From: VRUE01 sp963695835
GTDB taxonomy: Bacteria > Actinomycetota > Thermoleophilia > Solirubrobacterales > 70-9
Direction of reading: 5' to 3'
Assembly: GCA_963695835.1 (NCBI GenBank)
Contig: CAVOHR010000001.1
Span: 1,116,001 to 1,180,000 of the forward strand
Length of the DNA: 64,000 nucleotides
Shown here piece by piece: positions 1-8,084 of the stretch (the first letter of the stretch is position 1; every line of letters starts with the position of its first letter). The position numbers were made by a program, and so were the translations under genes. The notes beneath the pieces were generated by a model. That model ran no database searches. It saw only the letters and a list, made by a program, of their open reading frames with translations, and was not told the DNA's origin.

Positions 1-1
1 A

Positions 2-24
2 CAAGCCGCCTGAAGGCGGGCTTG
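2..24. terminator. Hairpin at the window edge
   Basis: A 9-10 bp stem with a TGAA loop and one bulged base. It could be the end of a transcript entering from the left. There is no good T-run, so the assignment is weak. Confidence 0.3.
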
Positions 25-64
25 CGGAGCGGCTCGATCAGAGCTGGTCTGGGCATCCGAGAGT

Positions 65-103
65 GTGAGTTCTACGTAGCTTCTGGACGTGAGTTCTAGG
101 TAG
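65..103. repeat. Two 15-nt direct repeats, 24 bp apart
   Basis: GTGAGTTCTACGTAG at 65 and GTGAGTTCTAGGTAG at 89 differ by one base. Each has a palindromic or near-palindromic core (CTACGTAG, CTAGGTAG). The spacing recalls the iterons in front of the ATPase genes at 27-40 kb, but no ATPase remnant is visible here. A further inverted repeat (GCACAA 128-133, TTGTGC 146-151) follows. Confidence 0.35.
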
Positions 104-230
104 TTCTGCACAATATTTCCTGCAGATGCACAACTTTTCGCGAACTTGTGCTAGAACCTTGCCAAGCATCTGACGAGTTCAGCATGGAAGCGCACCGACA
201 AGGGCTTCAACCTAAAGGAGGGAACCGGAC

Positions 231-248
231 ATGGCTTGGAAACACTAG
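231..248 (+). CDS. Five-codon ORF (MAWKH) with a strong Shine-Dalgarno
   Basis: ATG GCT TGG AAA CAC TAG is preceded by AAAGGAGGG at about 8 nt, one of the strongest ribosome sites in the window, and followed about 50 nt later by a perfect terminator hairpin. This suggests a short transcript carrying a leader peptide or a translated small RNA. An overlapping 30-codon frame from ATG 184 is possible but lacks a comparable ribosome site. Function unknown; conservation in relatives would decide. Confidence 0.35.
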   Translation: MAWKH

Positions 249-297
249 GGAACTTCCGCGAGGCGAGCCAGGCTAGAGCGCTCGTCCTTACTTCTTT

Positions 298-323
298 CGA
301 AGGGCACCCGCGGGTGCCCTTCG
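298..323 (+). terminator. Perfect terminator hairpin
   Basis: Two perfectly complementary 13-nt arms (core GGGCACCC/GGGTGCCC), followed by TGTTT. It ends the short transcript that contains the five-codon ORF and separates it from the HD-GYP gene. Confidence 0.65.
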
Positions 324-396
324 TGTTTCGGCGTCGGGTTCGAGGGGCACGCGGCCAGCGGGGTTTCCTGGCGCTCTGCACGACGCCGGTCATTAC

Positions 397-527
397 GACC
401 GCGCTGCTTGTAAGAGACCTCCTAAAAGGGTAATTTCCGCGGTCGACCACACCCGCATCGGCCTGAATCTCTGACGCAGGAGAAAAGTCGTTCCCGCGGA
501 ATCCCTGGCTGGGGACGGCACCGATGG
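397..527 (+). promoter_or_regulatory. Candidate structured leader of the HD-GYP gene
   Basis: Nested complementary segments precede the gene: GACCGCG 397-403 with CGCGGTC 438-444, and CATCGG 456-461 with CCGATG 521-526. The latter encloses a G-rich core (CTGGCTGGGGACGG). The second pairing would cover the ATG at 524. This could be a cis-regulatory RNA, but I could not match it to a named riboswitch consensus; c-di-GMP-I and ydaO were considered and do not fit. Confidence 0.25.
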
Positions 528-1957
528 AGGGCTGGAGCATCCCGCAGATGGATAGTAACCGTCCAAGCACCCTGGTCATTGCCGCTGAGGTGATTGGTTT
601 CGTTGCGGCGGTTGTCGTCGCGATTGTGACGGCGGGAACCGCGAATTGGGACCTGAGCCTGTTCGGGATCCTTCTCGCCTTCTCCATCTTCAGCGACCTG
701 ACGGCGATCAGCACGACCTCGAAGCTGAAGCTGTCGGGCAGCTTCCTGCCGATGGTGCTGACGATGGTCTTCCTGGGCGGCCTGCCCGCGGCCATCATTG
801 GTGTCGTCGTCATCGGGGTGGAATTGGCGGGGGGGAAAGGGAAAGCTCCGCACTACGTCCTCAACAACCTCCTCACCTTTGCGACCTTCCCCCTCGTCAG
901 CGGCCTCGCCTTCCATTGGGTGACGACGAGCGCCGGAATCACGGACTCCCAGCCCGCGTTCTACGCCCTCATCCTCGCCGTCTTCGGGCTTGCGTTGACG
1001 ATCGACTTCACCTTGATCGCCTCCTACTCCTGCTACATGCAGCGCATCTCCTTCCTGAAGACGGTTCGGGACGCGTTCTTCCCCGTGCTGCCCTCCGAGC
1101 TGGCCGCGGCGCTGATGGCCGTCGGCATCGCCTACCTCTACGTTCAGATCGGGCTGGGGAGCATCGCCCTCTTCGCCGTCGTCCTCGTCACCTTCCAGTA
1201 CCTGCTCCGCGCCCTGCTGCTCTCCCAGCAGCGGGCGGAGGAGCTCGAGGTGCGGTCCAAGCAGCTGGCCAGCTTCCAGGTCGGGATGCTGAGCGCGATG
1301 CTGCGCACGCTCGATCTGCGCGACCAGATGACCGCCCGCCACAGCGCCGCCGTCGCCCGCTACTCGCGGGCGATCGCGCAGCGCGCCGGCTACTCGCGCC
1401 GCGAGGAGGAGCTGGTCCACATCGCCGCGCTGCTGCACGACATCGGCAAGTTCATCCTCCCCGACCGGATCCTGAAGGCGAACGTGCCGCTGACCGACGA
1501 AGACTGGATGCTGATCCGCCGCCATCCCCAGCAGGGCGCCCGCGTGGTTTCCTCGCTGGACGGCTACGGGCCGGTGGCCGAGATCATCCTCGCCCACCAC
1601 GAGCGGATCGACGGCAAGGGCTATCCGCGCGGCCTCGAAGGCGACGCCATCCCCGAGCTGGCACGGATCATCTCCGTCGCCGATACCTACGACGTGATGA
1701 CGGCGCGCGACTCCTACCGCACGCCGACCTCCAGCTACGAGGCGATCCAGGAGCTGCGGCGGGTCGCCGGCAGGCAGCTCGACGCCCGCTTCGTCGAGGT
1801 CTTCATCGAGCTGCTCGAGGGCAAGGACGTCTCCTTCCGCCACGGCGAGGAGGCCGACTTCGAGAAAGAGCTGGCGCTGGAGGCGCGGATCGCCGAGACG
1901 GCGAGCCCGGGCGCCGACTTCGGCCGCTTCCAGGTTCCGGGGGTCAGCGTCGGCTAG
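524..1957 (+). CDS. Membrane-bound HD-GYP domain protein
   Basis: A 477-residue protein. About the first 230 residues form roughly seven hydrophobic segments, followed by a short coiled linker and an HD-GYP phosphohydrolase domain. The metal-binding HD is at residues 305-306 (LLHDIGKF), and the HHERIDGKGYP signature at 358-368 is intact. HD-GYP domains typically hydrolyse cyclic di-GMP, so this is probably a membrane-sensing phosphodiesterase. The start is uncertain: ATG 524 lies inside a possible leader hairpin, and ATG 548 has a GGAG at suitable spacing. The gene is monocistronic or at the head of a short co-directional run. Confidence 0.9.
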   Translation: MEGWSIPQMDSNRPSTLVIAAEVIGFVAAVVVAIVTAGTANWDLSLFGILLAFSIFSDLTAISTTSKLKLSGSFLPMVLTMVFLGGLPAAIIGVVVIGVELAGGKGKAPHYVLNNLLTFATFPLVSGLAFHWVTTSAGITDSQPAFYALILAVFGLALTIDFTLIASYSCYMQRISFLKTVRDAFFPVLPSELAAALMAVGIAYLYVQIGLGSIALFAVVLVTFQYLLRALLLSQQRAEELEVRSKQLASFQVGMLSAMLRTLDLRDQMTARHSAAVARYSRAIAQRAGYSRREEELVHIAALLHDIGKFILPDRILKANVPLTDEDWMLIRRHPQQGARVVSSLDGYGPVAEIILAHHERIDGKGYPRGLEGDAIPELARIISVADTYDVMTARDSYRTPTSSYEAIQELRRVAGRQLDARFVEVFIELLEGKDVSFRHGEEADFEKELALEARIAETASPGADFGRFQVPGVSVG

Positions 1958-1981
1958 ACGAGCGTCGGTTACGGTTGCGCG

Positions 1982-3016
1982 ATGCGCGCGGTCACCTTTC
2001 AGGCTCCCGGGGAGGTTCGAATCGAGGAGAAGCCCGACCCGGAGGTCGCGGCTGGCGACGATGCGGTCGTGCGGGTCGAGGCGAGCGGGATCTGCGGCTC
2101 GGACCTGCACATCTACCACGGGCGGGTGCCGGTCGAGCCGGGCTTCACGATCGGCCACGAGTTCGTCGGCACGGTGCTCGACGCCGGGCCCGGCGTCGAG
2201 CGGGTCGCGGCCGGCGACCGGGTGCTCGGCTGCTTCCACACCGCCTGCGCGACCTGCACGTCCTGCCTGCGCGGCGACTACCAGCGCTGCGAGCGCGGCC
2301 AGACCTTCGGTCACGGCTCGAAGCTGGGGAACCTGCAGGGCGCCCAGGCCGAGCGGCTGCTGGTGCCGCGCGCCAACCTGACCCTGCGGCGGGTTCCGGA
2401 GGGGATGTCCGACGAGGTTGCGCTGTTCGCCGGCGACGTGATGGGGACCGGCTATCACGCGATCGCCCACGCCGGGACGCGGTCGGGCGACACGGTCGCC
2501 GTGCTCGGGCTCGGGCCGGTCGGGCTCTGCGCCGTGCAGGCGGCCGTCGCCGCCGGCGCGACCAGGGTTTTCGCGATCGACTCGGTCGAGGCGCGGCTGG
2601 CGATGGCCGAGCGGTTCGGCGCGGCGCCGCTGCACCTGACCGAGGACGAGCCGAAGCGCGCCGTGCGAGGGGCGACCGAAGGGCGCGGCGTCGACGTGGT
2701 CGTCGACGCGGTCGGCGATCCTGGCCCGCTGGCGATGGCGATCAGCCTCGCCCGCGATGCAGGCACGGTCTCCGGGATCGGCGCCTACGCCGGCCAGGCC
2801 GAGGTGCCGATGGGGCTCGCCTGGCTGAAGGGGTTGACGCTGCGGCTGGGTCTCGCCAACGTGATCGCCCACGTCGACCGCGTGCTGGGGCTGATCGAGG
2901 CCGGCCGGCTCGACCCCTCGCCACTCGTCAGCCATCGCATGAAGCTCGACCAGGCGGCCGAGGCCTACCGGCTCTACGACAACCGGGAAGCGCTGAAGGT
3001 CGTCCTCACTCCCTGA
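1982..3016 (+). CDS. Zinc-dependent alcohol dehydrogenase (MDR family)
   Basis: A 344-residue medium-chain dehydrogenase. Catalytic zinc ligands Cys38, His59 and Glu60 occur in GICGSD and GHE contexts. Structural zinc ligands are Cys89, Cys92, Cys95 and Cys103. A Rossmann motif GLGPVG follows near residue 175. The family oxidises alcohols or polyols with NAD(P), and the sequence resembles sorbitol/threonine-type members, but the substrate cannot be read from the sequence. It starts 25 nt after the HD-GYP gene with no obvious ribosome site. Confidence 0.92.
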   Translation: MRAVTFQAPGEVRIEEKPDPEVAAGDDAVVRVEASGICGSDLHIYHGRVPVEPGFTIGHEFVGTVLDAGPGVERVAAGDRVLGCFHTACATCTSCLRGDYQRCERGQTFGHGSKLGNLQGAQAERLLVPRANLTLRRVPEGMSDEVALFAGDVMGTGYHAIAHAGTRSGDTVAVLGLGPVGLCAVQAAVAAGATRVFAIDSVEARLAMAERFGAAPLHLTEDEPKRAVRGATEGRGVDVVVDAVGDPGPLAMAISLARDAGTVSGIGAYAGQAEVPMGLAWLKGLTLRLGLANVIAHVDRVLGLIEAGRLDPSPLVSHRMKLDQAAEAYRLYDNREALKVVLTP

Positions 3017-3084
3017 AGGTGCATTCGCGGTCCTTGCGTCCGCGACGATTTGTGAATCGCGGCGTTTATCTCTACAGTGGATCG

Positions 3085-3525
3085 ATGGGAGCTCGGCGCC
3101 TGTCGATCGCGGCGATCGTCGGCCTGGGCGCCCTGGCCTTCGCCGGGAGCGCCCAGGCCTGTTCGTGCGCTCCGCCGGCGCCGAGGACGGCGTTGAACGA
3201 GGCCGACGCGGCGATCGTCGGCACGCTGGTCAAGGTGGTTCCGCGGAGCCGCCTGCGGGCCGACTACCGCTACCGGGTGCGGCGCGTCTACCGGGGTCAT
3301 GAGGCGATCGGCCGCGGCGATCTGATCTCGGTCAGCAGCGCCAGGCGGGCGGCGGCCTGCGCTCTGCCTCGCCGCTTCGACCGCCGCTACGGCCTGTTTC
3401 TGATTCGACGCCGCGGCCACTGGACCGCCGGCATTTGCAGCATGATCGCGCCGCGGCGCCTGTGGCTGGCGGCGCAGCGGGGTGGCGCCGGAGGCTCGAC
3501 GGCGAGCTCGCTCGGACTGTGCTAG
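3085..3525 (+). CDS. Secreted TIMP/NTR-like protein
   Basis: A 146-residue protein with a signal peptide of about 25 residues ending at AQA, directly followed by CSCAPP (Cys26, Cys28). A mature N-terminus of Cys-x-Cys followed by a basic beta-rich region with further cysteines is typical of bacterial netrin/TIMP-like (tissue inhibitor of metalloproteinase) domains. It is probably exported. Its target is unknown; protease inhibition is only suggested by the family. Confidence 0.7.
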   Translation: MGARRLSIAAIVGLGALAFAGSAQACSCAPPAPRTALNEADAAIVGTLVKVVPRSRLRADYRYRVRRVYRGHEAIGRGDLISVSSARRAAACALPRRFDRRYGLFLIRRRGHWTAGICSMIAPRRLWLAAQRGGAGGSTASSLGLC

Positions 3526-3554
3526 TTGACTAACGCAATAGCTCCGGCTACTGT
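3526..3554 (+). promoter_or_regulatory. Consensus promoter of a leaderless GntR gene
   Basis: TTGACT (3526-3531), a 17-bp spacer and TACTGT (3549-3554) fit the sigma-70 pattern. The GTG start at 3564 is only 9 nt after the -10 box, so transcription probably begins at or next to the start codon. Confidence 0.6.
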
Positions 3555-3563
3555 GATGCCTTA

Positions 3564-4304
3564 GTGGCACACCGTACCGAGCGCGACGCCCCGGCAGCCA
3601 ATCCCTTCGCCACCGATCCCGGCGACGAGCTGCCGGTCGGCCTGCAGCTGACCTGGCGGCTGCGGGCGCTGATCGCCAGCGGCCGGCTCGGCGCGGGCGA
3701 GCGCCTGCCGAGCTTCCGCCGCCTCTCCGAGTGGGCGGGCGTCAACGTCAATACGGTGCGCGCCGTCTACGCCGGGCTCGAGGCGGAGGGCCTGGTGGTC
3801 AGCCGCCAGGGACAGGGGACCTTCGTCGCCGAGGGGATCGCGGCGGCGCCGCAGCTCGAGCAGATTGCCACCGAGGCGCTGGCGCGGGCGCGCGAGGCGG
3901 GGCTGAGCCCGCGCGACCTGGCGATCGTCGCGACCGCCTGCGCGAGCATGCCGGAGGGGGTCGACGGCGCCCCCGCAGAGCGGCAGGCCGAGCTGCCCGA
4001 CCTCGCCGAGGAGAGCGAGGCAATCGAGGTCCGCCACGAGCTGCGTCGCCAGATCGCCCGCCTGGAGGCCGAGCTGGCGACCTACCCGCCCGCGCCGCCC
4101 GGCGACCTGCCGACCGCGCCGCGCCGCGCGACGGCACACGTCGCCGGGGTCGAGGAGCTGGAGCAGACGCGCGACACGCTGATCGCCCAGCTCTCCGCCG
4201 CGCAGCGGGCGGCCGAGCAGCGCGCCCGCGAGAAGGGCCGCGGGCGCGCGCTGGAGGCCAGTCCACTCGAGCGGGCGATGAGCTGGTGGCGGCGCAAGTC
4301 ATAG
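3564..4304 (+). CDS. GntR-family transcriptional regulator
   Basis: A 246-residue protein. Residues about 25-90 form a GntR winged helix (SGRLGAGERLPSFRRL...VNVNTVRAVYAGLEAEGL). Instead of a standard ligand domain, the rest is a charged, probably coiled-coil tail. The GTG start directly follows a consensus promoter. The 3' end overlaps the first MlaE permease by 19 nt, so it probably regulates, and is co-transcribed with, the two permeases. Confidence 0.88.
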   Translation: MAHRTERDAPAANPFATDPGDELPVGLQLTWRLRALIASGRLGAGERLPSFRRLSEWAGVNVNTVRAVYAGLEAEGLVVSRQGQGTFVAEGIAAAPQLEQIATEALARAREAGLSPRDLAIVATACASMPEGVDGAPAERQAELPDLAEESEAIEVRHELRRQIARLEAELATYPPAPPGDLPTAPRRATAHVAGVEELEQTRDTLIAQLSAAQRAAEQRAREKGRGRALEASPLERAMSWWRRKS

Positions 4305-5092
4305 CGCGCGCCATCCTTCCCCTGCGGTCCATTTTCGAGCAGACCGGGGAGATGGTGATCCTCACCGCGCGGACGATCGTCTCCGCGGTCCGGCCGCCGT
4401 ATCCCTACGGCGAGGAGCTGGTCGGCCAGTTCCTCTTCGTCCTCAAGCTCTCCTGGTTCCCGATGTCGATCTCGACCTTCGCGCTCTGCCTCGGGGCGCC
4501 GGGGCTGCAGGCGGCGGGCATCCTCAACCTGGTCGGCGGCCTCGACCGGCTCGGCGGCTTCTTCGTCGTCACCGCCGTCCGCTTCATCGGGCCCGTCGTC
4601 ACCGCGGTGGTCGTCGGCGGCGTCGCCGGCACCGCGATCACCGCCGACCTCGGCGCCCGCAAGATCCGCGAGGAGCTCGACGCCCTCCAGGTGCTCGGCG
4701 TCGACCCGATCAAGAACCTGGTCGTGCCGCGCTTCCTGGCGCTGATCGTGATCACCGCCCTGCTCGACGTCTTCGCGATCGTCTTCGGCCTGACGGCGGG
4801 GATAGCCGCCGAGCTGATCTACCGCCAGTCGCTGGGCGGCTTCTTCTCGACGCTCTTCGCCAACGCCTCGATCGCCGACATCTGGGGGTCGATCCTGATG
4901 TGCTCGATGTTCGGCGGGATCATCGCCGTCGTCTGCTGCTTCAAGGGGATGACCGCGTCCGGGGGCGCGGCGGGGGTCGGCCGGGCGGTCAACCAGGCGG
5001 TGGTGATCTCCTTCATGGGCGTCTTCGCCTTCCTCTACGTGTTCAGCACCGTCCTGCTCGCGACCAATCCCGAACTGCAGGCGATTCGGTGA
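4286..5092 (+). CDS. MlaE/YrbE-family ABC permease (first)
   Basis: A 268-residue integral membrane protein with about five or six hydrophobic segments. It contains the MlaE signature region (TAITADLGARKIREELDAL and DPIKNLVVPR). MlaE/YrbE permeases form the membrane part of Mla/Mce lipid transporters. GTG 4286 is chosen because it keeps the N-terminal amphipathic helix and overlaps the GntR gene; ATG 4352 would be shorter. No MlaF ATPase or Mce substrate-binding gene is adjacent. Confidence 0.88.
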   Translation: MAAQVIARAILPLRSIFEQTGEMVILTARTIVSAVRPPYPYGEELVGQFLFVLKLSWFPMSISTFALCLGAPGLQAAGILNLVGGLDRLGGFFVVTAVRFIGPVVTAVVVGGVAGTAITADLGARKIREELDALQVLGVDPIKNLVVPRFLALIVITALLDVFAIVFGLTAGIAAELIYRQSLGGFFSTLFANASIADIWGSILMCSMFGGIIAVVCCFKGMTASGGAAGVGRAVNQAVVISFMGVFAFLYVFSTVLLATNPELQAIR

Positions 5093-5105
5093 GCGCGGAG
5101 CGCCC

Positions 5106-5903
5106 GTGATCGGCTGGCTCGACGTCCCGCGCGGCTGGCTCGACTCCTTCGGCGAGATCGCCCGCTTCGGAACCCGGGTCGCGGGCCTCGTCTACTCGGG
5201 CCGCGTCCTCCGCTTCTTCGGCGAGAGCCTGCGCCAGGCCGGGATCCTGATTCTCGGCTCGGCGCTGATCATCTGGGCCTTTGTCTTCATCCTCGGCCTT
5301 CAGTGCGGCGTGATCGGCGCCTACTTCAACCGCTCGATCGGGGCGCCGTCGCTGGCCGGCCTCTTCTCGGCCTACTGCGATCTGCGCGAGGGCCTGCCCT
5401 ACGCCTTCGGCTACATCCTCGCGGCGAAGGTCGGGACCGGGATCGTCGCCGAGATCGGCGCGATGCGGATCTCCGACGAGATCGACGCGCTCGAGGTGAT
5501 GGGCATCCAGCCGGTCACCTTCCTCGCCGCCACCCGGCTGCTTGCCGCCTGGATCGCGCTGCCGGTCGTCTACCTGGTCGCGATCGGCGTCGCCTACCTG
5601 GCCAGCTACTTCGCCGTGGTGGAGCAGGTCGGCGACGTCTCCTCCGGCGGCTACCTGCTGATCTTCTGGATGTTCCAGGACCCGGTCGACCTGACCTTCA
5701 GCTTGGTCAAGGCGATGGTGATGGCGACGGCGATCGTGCTGGTCGGCTGCTACTACGGCTATACGGCATCGGGGGGACCGGTGGGAGTGGGCACCGCGAC
5801 GGCGCAGTCGATGGTCGTCAACATCATCCTCGTCCACATCATCGGCATGCTCGGCAGCCTGGTCTTCTGGGGGCCGAACCCGCGGGCGCCGATCGGCGGC
5901 TGA
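5106..5903 (+). CDS. MlaE/YrbE-family ABC permease (second)
   Basis: A 265-residue paralogue of the preceding permease with the same signature (GTGIVAEIGAMRISDEIDAL, then MGIQPVTF). It starts with GTG 13 nt after the first permease stop. Paired YrbE A/B subunits usually precede Mce proteins in Actinobacteria. Here the operon stops after the permeases, so the ATPase and Mce partners must be encoded elsewhere or be absent. Confidence 0.9.
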   Translation: MIGWLDVPRGWLDSFGEIARFGTRVAGLVYSGRVLRFFGESLRQAGILILGSALIIWAFVFILGLQCGVIGAYFNRSIGAPSLAGLFSAYCDLREGLPYAFGYILAAKVGTGIVAEIGAMRISDEIDALEVMGIQPVTFLAATRLLAAWIALPVVYLVAIGVAYLASYFAVVEQVGDVSSGGYLLIFWMFQDPVDLTFSLVKAMVMATAIVLVGCYYGYTASGGPVGVGTATAQSMVVNIILVHIIGMLGSLVFWGPNPRAPIGG

Positions 5904-5937
5904 ATCCATCCGGCTCCACCCGCCGATTGGCGATTCG

Positions 5938-5955
5938 ATGACCCTATGGGGTCAT
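5938..5955. terminator. Small hairpin between convergent genes
   Basis: ATGACCC (5938-5944) and GGGTCAT (5949-5955) form a 7-bp stem with a 4-nt loop that overlaps the stop codon of the GST gene. It is a weak candidate terminator between converging transcripts. Confidence 0.3.
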
Positions 5956-6749
5956 GAATTCGCCACTCGCGCCGCGGCGGCCTGCGCCGGCTTGCGGTGG
6001 AGGCGGAACATCTCGGCCACCCACCGGTAGCCGCGGCGCTCCTTCAGCGGGGCGCGGAATTCCTCGAAGCGCTCGGGCATCGGCTGGTCTGGCGGCAACG
6101 GCGCCTCCGGCGGGCCGACCAGCGGGTAGAAGAGCGATGCCGCGGTGAGGTCGGCGACGCTGAAGCTCTCGCCGACGAGGTAGTCGCCGCCGCTGCGCTC
6201 CAGCTCGGCGTCGAGCCGGTCGAGCGCGGCGAGGATCTTCTCGCGCGAGCGCTGCGCAGTCTCGGCGCTGCCGGCGCCGAAGCGCAGGCCGGTGTAGGTG
6301 CGGGCGTAGCGGGCGGTGGCGCCGCTGATGCGGGCGAGCGGGGCGGGGGCGACGCTCGCCATCACGCCGGCGAAGCGGTCGGTGTCCTTGCTCAGCTCAT
6401 GCCAGGCGAGCTGGCGGATGTGCGGGCCGAGCTCCTCGTCGAAGAAGGACTCGAGGTCGAGGGCACGCCAGCGCTGCTCGCGGTCGGCCGGGTAGAGGGG
6501 CGGCTCGGGGTAGCGCTCCTCCAGGGCGGCGACGATCGCGGTCGAGTCGCCGATCTGGCGGCCGTCGAGCGTCAGCACCGGGAAGGTCGTCTGGGCGCCG
6601 TGGGTCAGCCATAGCGCGACCGCCATGTGGGCGCCGGGGATCGGCGAGCGGCGGCGGTGCTCGACGCCCTTCCAGGCGAGCGCCCAGCGGGCCTTCTCGC
6701 TGTAGTGCGAGACGTCGATCTGCCAGAGGGTGGGAATTGCGTCGCTCAT
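5952..6749 (-). CDS. Glutathione S-transferase family protein
   Basis: A 265-residue protein. The N-terminal thioredoxin-like GST domain is visible (LWQIDVSHYSEKARWAL, TFPVLTLDGRQIGDSTAI), followed by an alpha-helical C-terminal GST domain (residues about 90-235, with YLVGESFSVADLTAA). The SHYSEKAR segment takes the usual active-site Cys/Ser position. Actinobacteria often lack glutathione, so the thiol substrate is unclear. It diverges from the pterin dehydratase with only 36 bp between start codons. Confidence 0.88.
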   Translation of the reverse strand: MSDAIPTLWQIDVSHYSEKARWALAWKGVEHRRRSPIPGAHMAVALWLTHGAQTTFPVLTLDGRQIGDSTAIVAALEERYPEPPLYPADREQRWRALDLESFFDEELGPHIRQLAWHELSKDTDRFAGVMASVAPAPLARISGATARYARTYTGLRFGAGSAETAQRSREKILAALDRLDAELERSGGDYLVGESFSVADLTAASLFYPLVGPPEAPLPPDQPMPERFEEFRAPLKERRGYRWVAEMFRLHRKPAQAAAARVANS

Positions 6750-6785
6750 GTTTCGATCAGTCGGTCTTGTGGCAGCATAAGGGCG

Positions 6786-7064
6786 ATGCCGTCATTGAGC
6801 GATTCCGAGATCGAGGCGAGGCTGGCGGAGCATCCCGGCTGGTCGCGCGACGGCGGCGCGATCTCCAAGAGCTTCAAGCGCGGCGACTTCGTCGGCTCGG
6901 TCAATTTCGTCAACGCCATCGTCAGGCCGGCGGAGGAGATGAACCACCACCCCGACCTGGCGATCTCCTGGGACGAGGTGACGGTGTCGCTCTCGACCCA
7001 CTCCGAGGGCGGCGTCACCCCCGCGGACTTCGAGCTGGCGGCGAAGATCGACCGGCTGGCCTGA
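6786..7064 (+). CDS. phhB: 4a-hydroxytetrahydrobiopterin dehydratase
   Basis: A 92-residue protein of normal family length with the pterin-4a-carbinolamine dehydratase core (FVNAIVRPAEEMNHHPD, then STHSEGGVTPADFELA). The paired histidines of NHHPD are the catalytic pair. The family recycles the cofactor after aromatic amino acid hydroxylases, or has moonlighting roles. No hydroxylase gene is nearby. ATG 6786 matches the family N-terminus. Confidence 0.92.
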   Translation: MPSLSDSEIEARLAEHPGWSRDGGAISKSFKRGDFVGSVNFVNAIVRPAEEMNHHPDLAISWDEVTVSLSTHSEGGVTPADFELAAKIDRLA

Positions 7065-7089
7065 CCTGCCCGCGGGCTACCGTGGTCGG

Positions 7090-7503
7090 ATGGCCGAGGA
7101 GCTGAAGATCGACGAGCGCCTGTCGATCCCGCTGGCGGAGATCGAGCTGCGCGCCAGCCGCTCGTCGGGGCCGGGCGGGCAGCACGCGAACGTGACGGCG
7201 TCGAGAGTCGAAGCGGTATTCGACGTCGGGGCGTCGGCTGCGCTCGACGAGGCGCAGCGAGCGCGGCTGACGGAGCGGGCCGGGCCGGCGGTCACCGCCG
7301 TCGCCCAGGAGGCGCGCGGCCAGGCGCGCAACCGCGAGCTGGCGCTCGAGCGGCTGGCGGAGAAGATCGCGGCCGGGCTGCGAGTGCCACGCCGCCGCCG
7401 CGCGACCAGACCGACCCGCGCCTCCCGAGCCCGGCGACTGGAGCGGAAGCGCCGCACCGGCGAGCGCAAGAAAGCCCGGCGAAGGCCATCGCCCGAAGAC
7501 TGA
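7090..7503 (+). CDS. arfB: Alternative ribosome-rescue factor ArfB (YaeJ-like)
   Basis: A 137-residue class-I release-factor-like domain without codon-recognition domains. The catalytic GGQ is at residues 29-31 in SSGPGGQHANVTASRVE. The C-terminus is rich in Arg and Lys, as in ArfB, where the basic tail enters the mRNA channel of stalled ribosomes. It releases peptidyl-tRNA without a stop codon. It lies 25 nt behind phhB and is probably co-transcribed. Confidence 0.92.
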   Translation: MAEELKIDERLSIPLAEIELRASRSSGPGGQHANVTASRVEAVFDVGASAALDEAQRARLTERAGPAVTAVAQEARGQARNRELALERLAEKIAAGLRVPRRRRATRPTRASRARRLERKRRTGERKKARRRPSPED

Positions 7504-7510
7504 GCCGAGC

Positions 7511-8020
7511 TCAGCTCAGCCGGTAGATGAAGTGCGGGATGCCGGCGTGCAGCGTCATCCGATCCCGCTCGAGGCCAACCTTCTCGGCGACGCGGATCGA
7601 GGCGACGTTCTCCGGACGGATCAGGGCGACGACGTAGGGGAGGTCCAGCGAGCGCGCCCACGCGACAGCGGCAGTCGCCGCCTCGCTCGCCAGGCCCTCG
7701 CCCCACCGTTCGGAGACGATCGCCCAGGGCAGCTCGACGGCGGACTCGCCTTCGACCTGAGCGCGCTGCAGGCCGCCCCGACCGACAAACGCGCCAGCGC
7801 CAGGATCGGTCAGCGTCCAGGGCCCGAAGCCGCTCTCAGTCCAATGCCGTTGGTCAGCAGCAAGCATTTCGGCGATGCCGACCGGCGTAAACGGCTCCAG
7901 CGGCGGCGGTCGCAGCCACTCCTCGACCGCCGGATCGAGCAGCAGCGCCCGATACGCCCCCTCGTCCTCCGGAAGCGGCGACCGAGCCCGGAGCCGCTCC
8001 ATCCGCCATTCGTCGCCCAT
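7511..8020 (-). CDS. GNAT-family N-acetyltransferase (RimJ/RimL-like)
   Basis: A 169-residue acetyltransferase. The order LRPPPLEPFTP, ELPWAIVSERWGEGLASEAA (acetyl-CoA loop region) and IRPENVASIRVAEKVGL is typical of the RimJ/RimL group that modifies protein N-termini or small amines. Substrate not deducible. It converges on arfB with 7 bp between stops. Confidence 0.85.
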   Translation of the reverse strand: MGDEWRMERLRARSPLPEDEGAYRALLLDPAVEEWLRPPPLEPFTPVGIAEMLAADQRHWTESGFGPWTLTDPGAGAFVGRGGLQRAQVEGESAVELPWAIVSERWGEGLASEAATAAVAWARSLDLPYVVALIRPENVASIRVAEKVGLERDRMTLHAGIPHFIYRLS

Positions 8021-8084
8021 GTGCCCAGGATGACGAGGCAGGCGCGCGGGAGAAGCGCGCCGTCGCCTGGCAGACTCGGACCCG

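Noticed and set aside
441..547. c-di-GMP-I or ydaO riboswitch
   Set aside because: Some bases (ACCGATGG, GACGCA) recall the c-di-GMP-I class, but the conserved core and tetraloop receptor are absent; ydaO core motifs are also absent.
422..2935. An 837-codon open frame on the minus strand
   Set aside because: It is antisense to the HD-GYP and dehydrogenase genes, whose motifs are intact, and its composition (His, Arg, Asp, Gly-rich) is that of GC-rich shadow frames.
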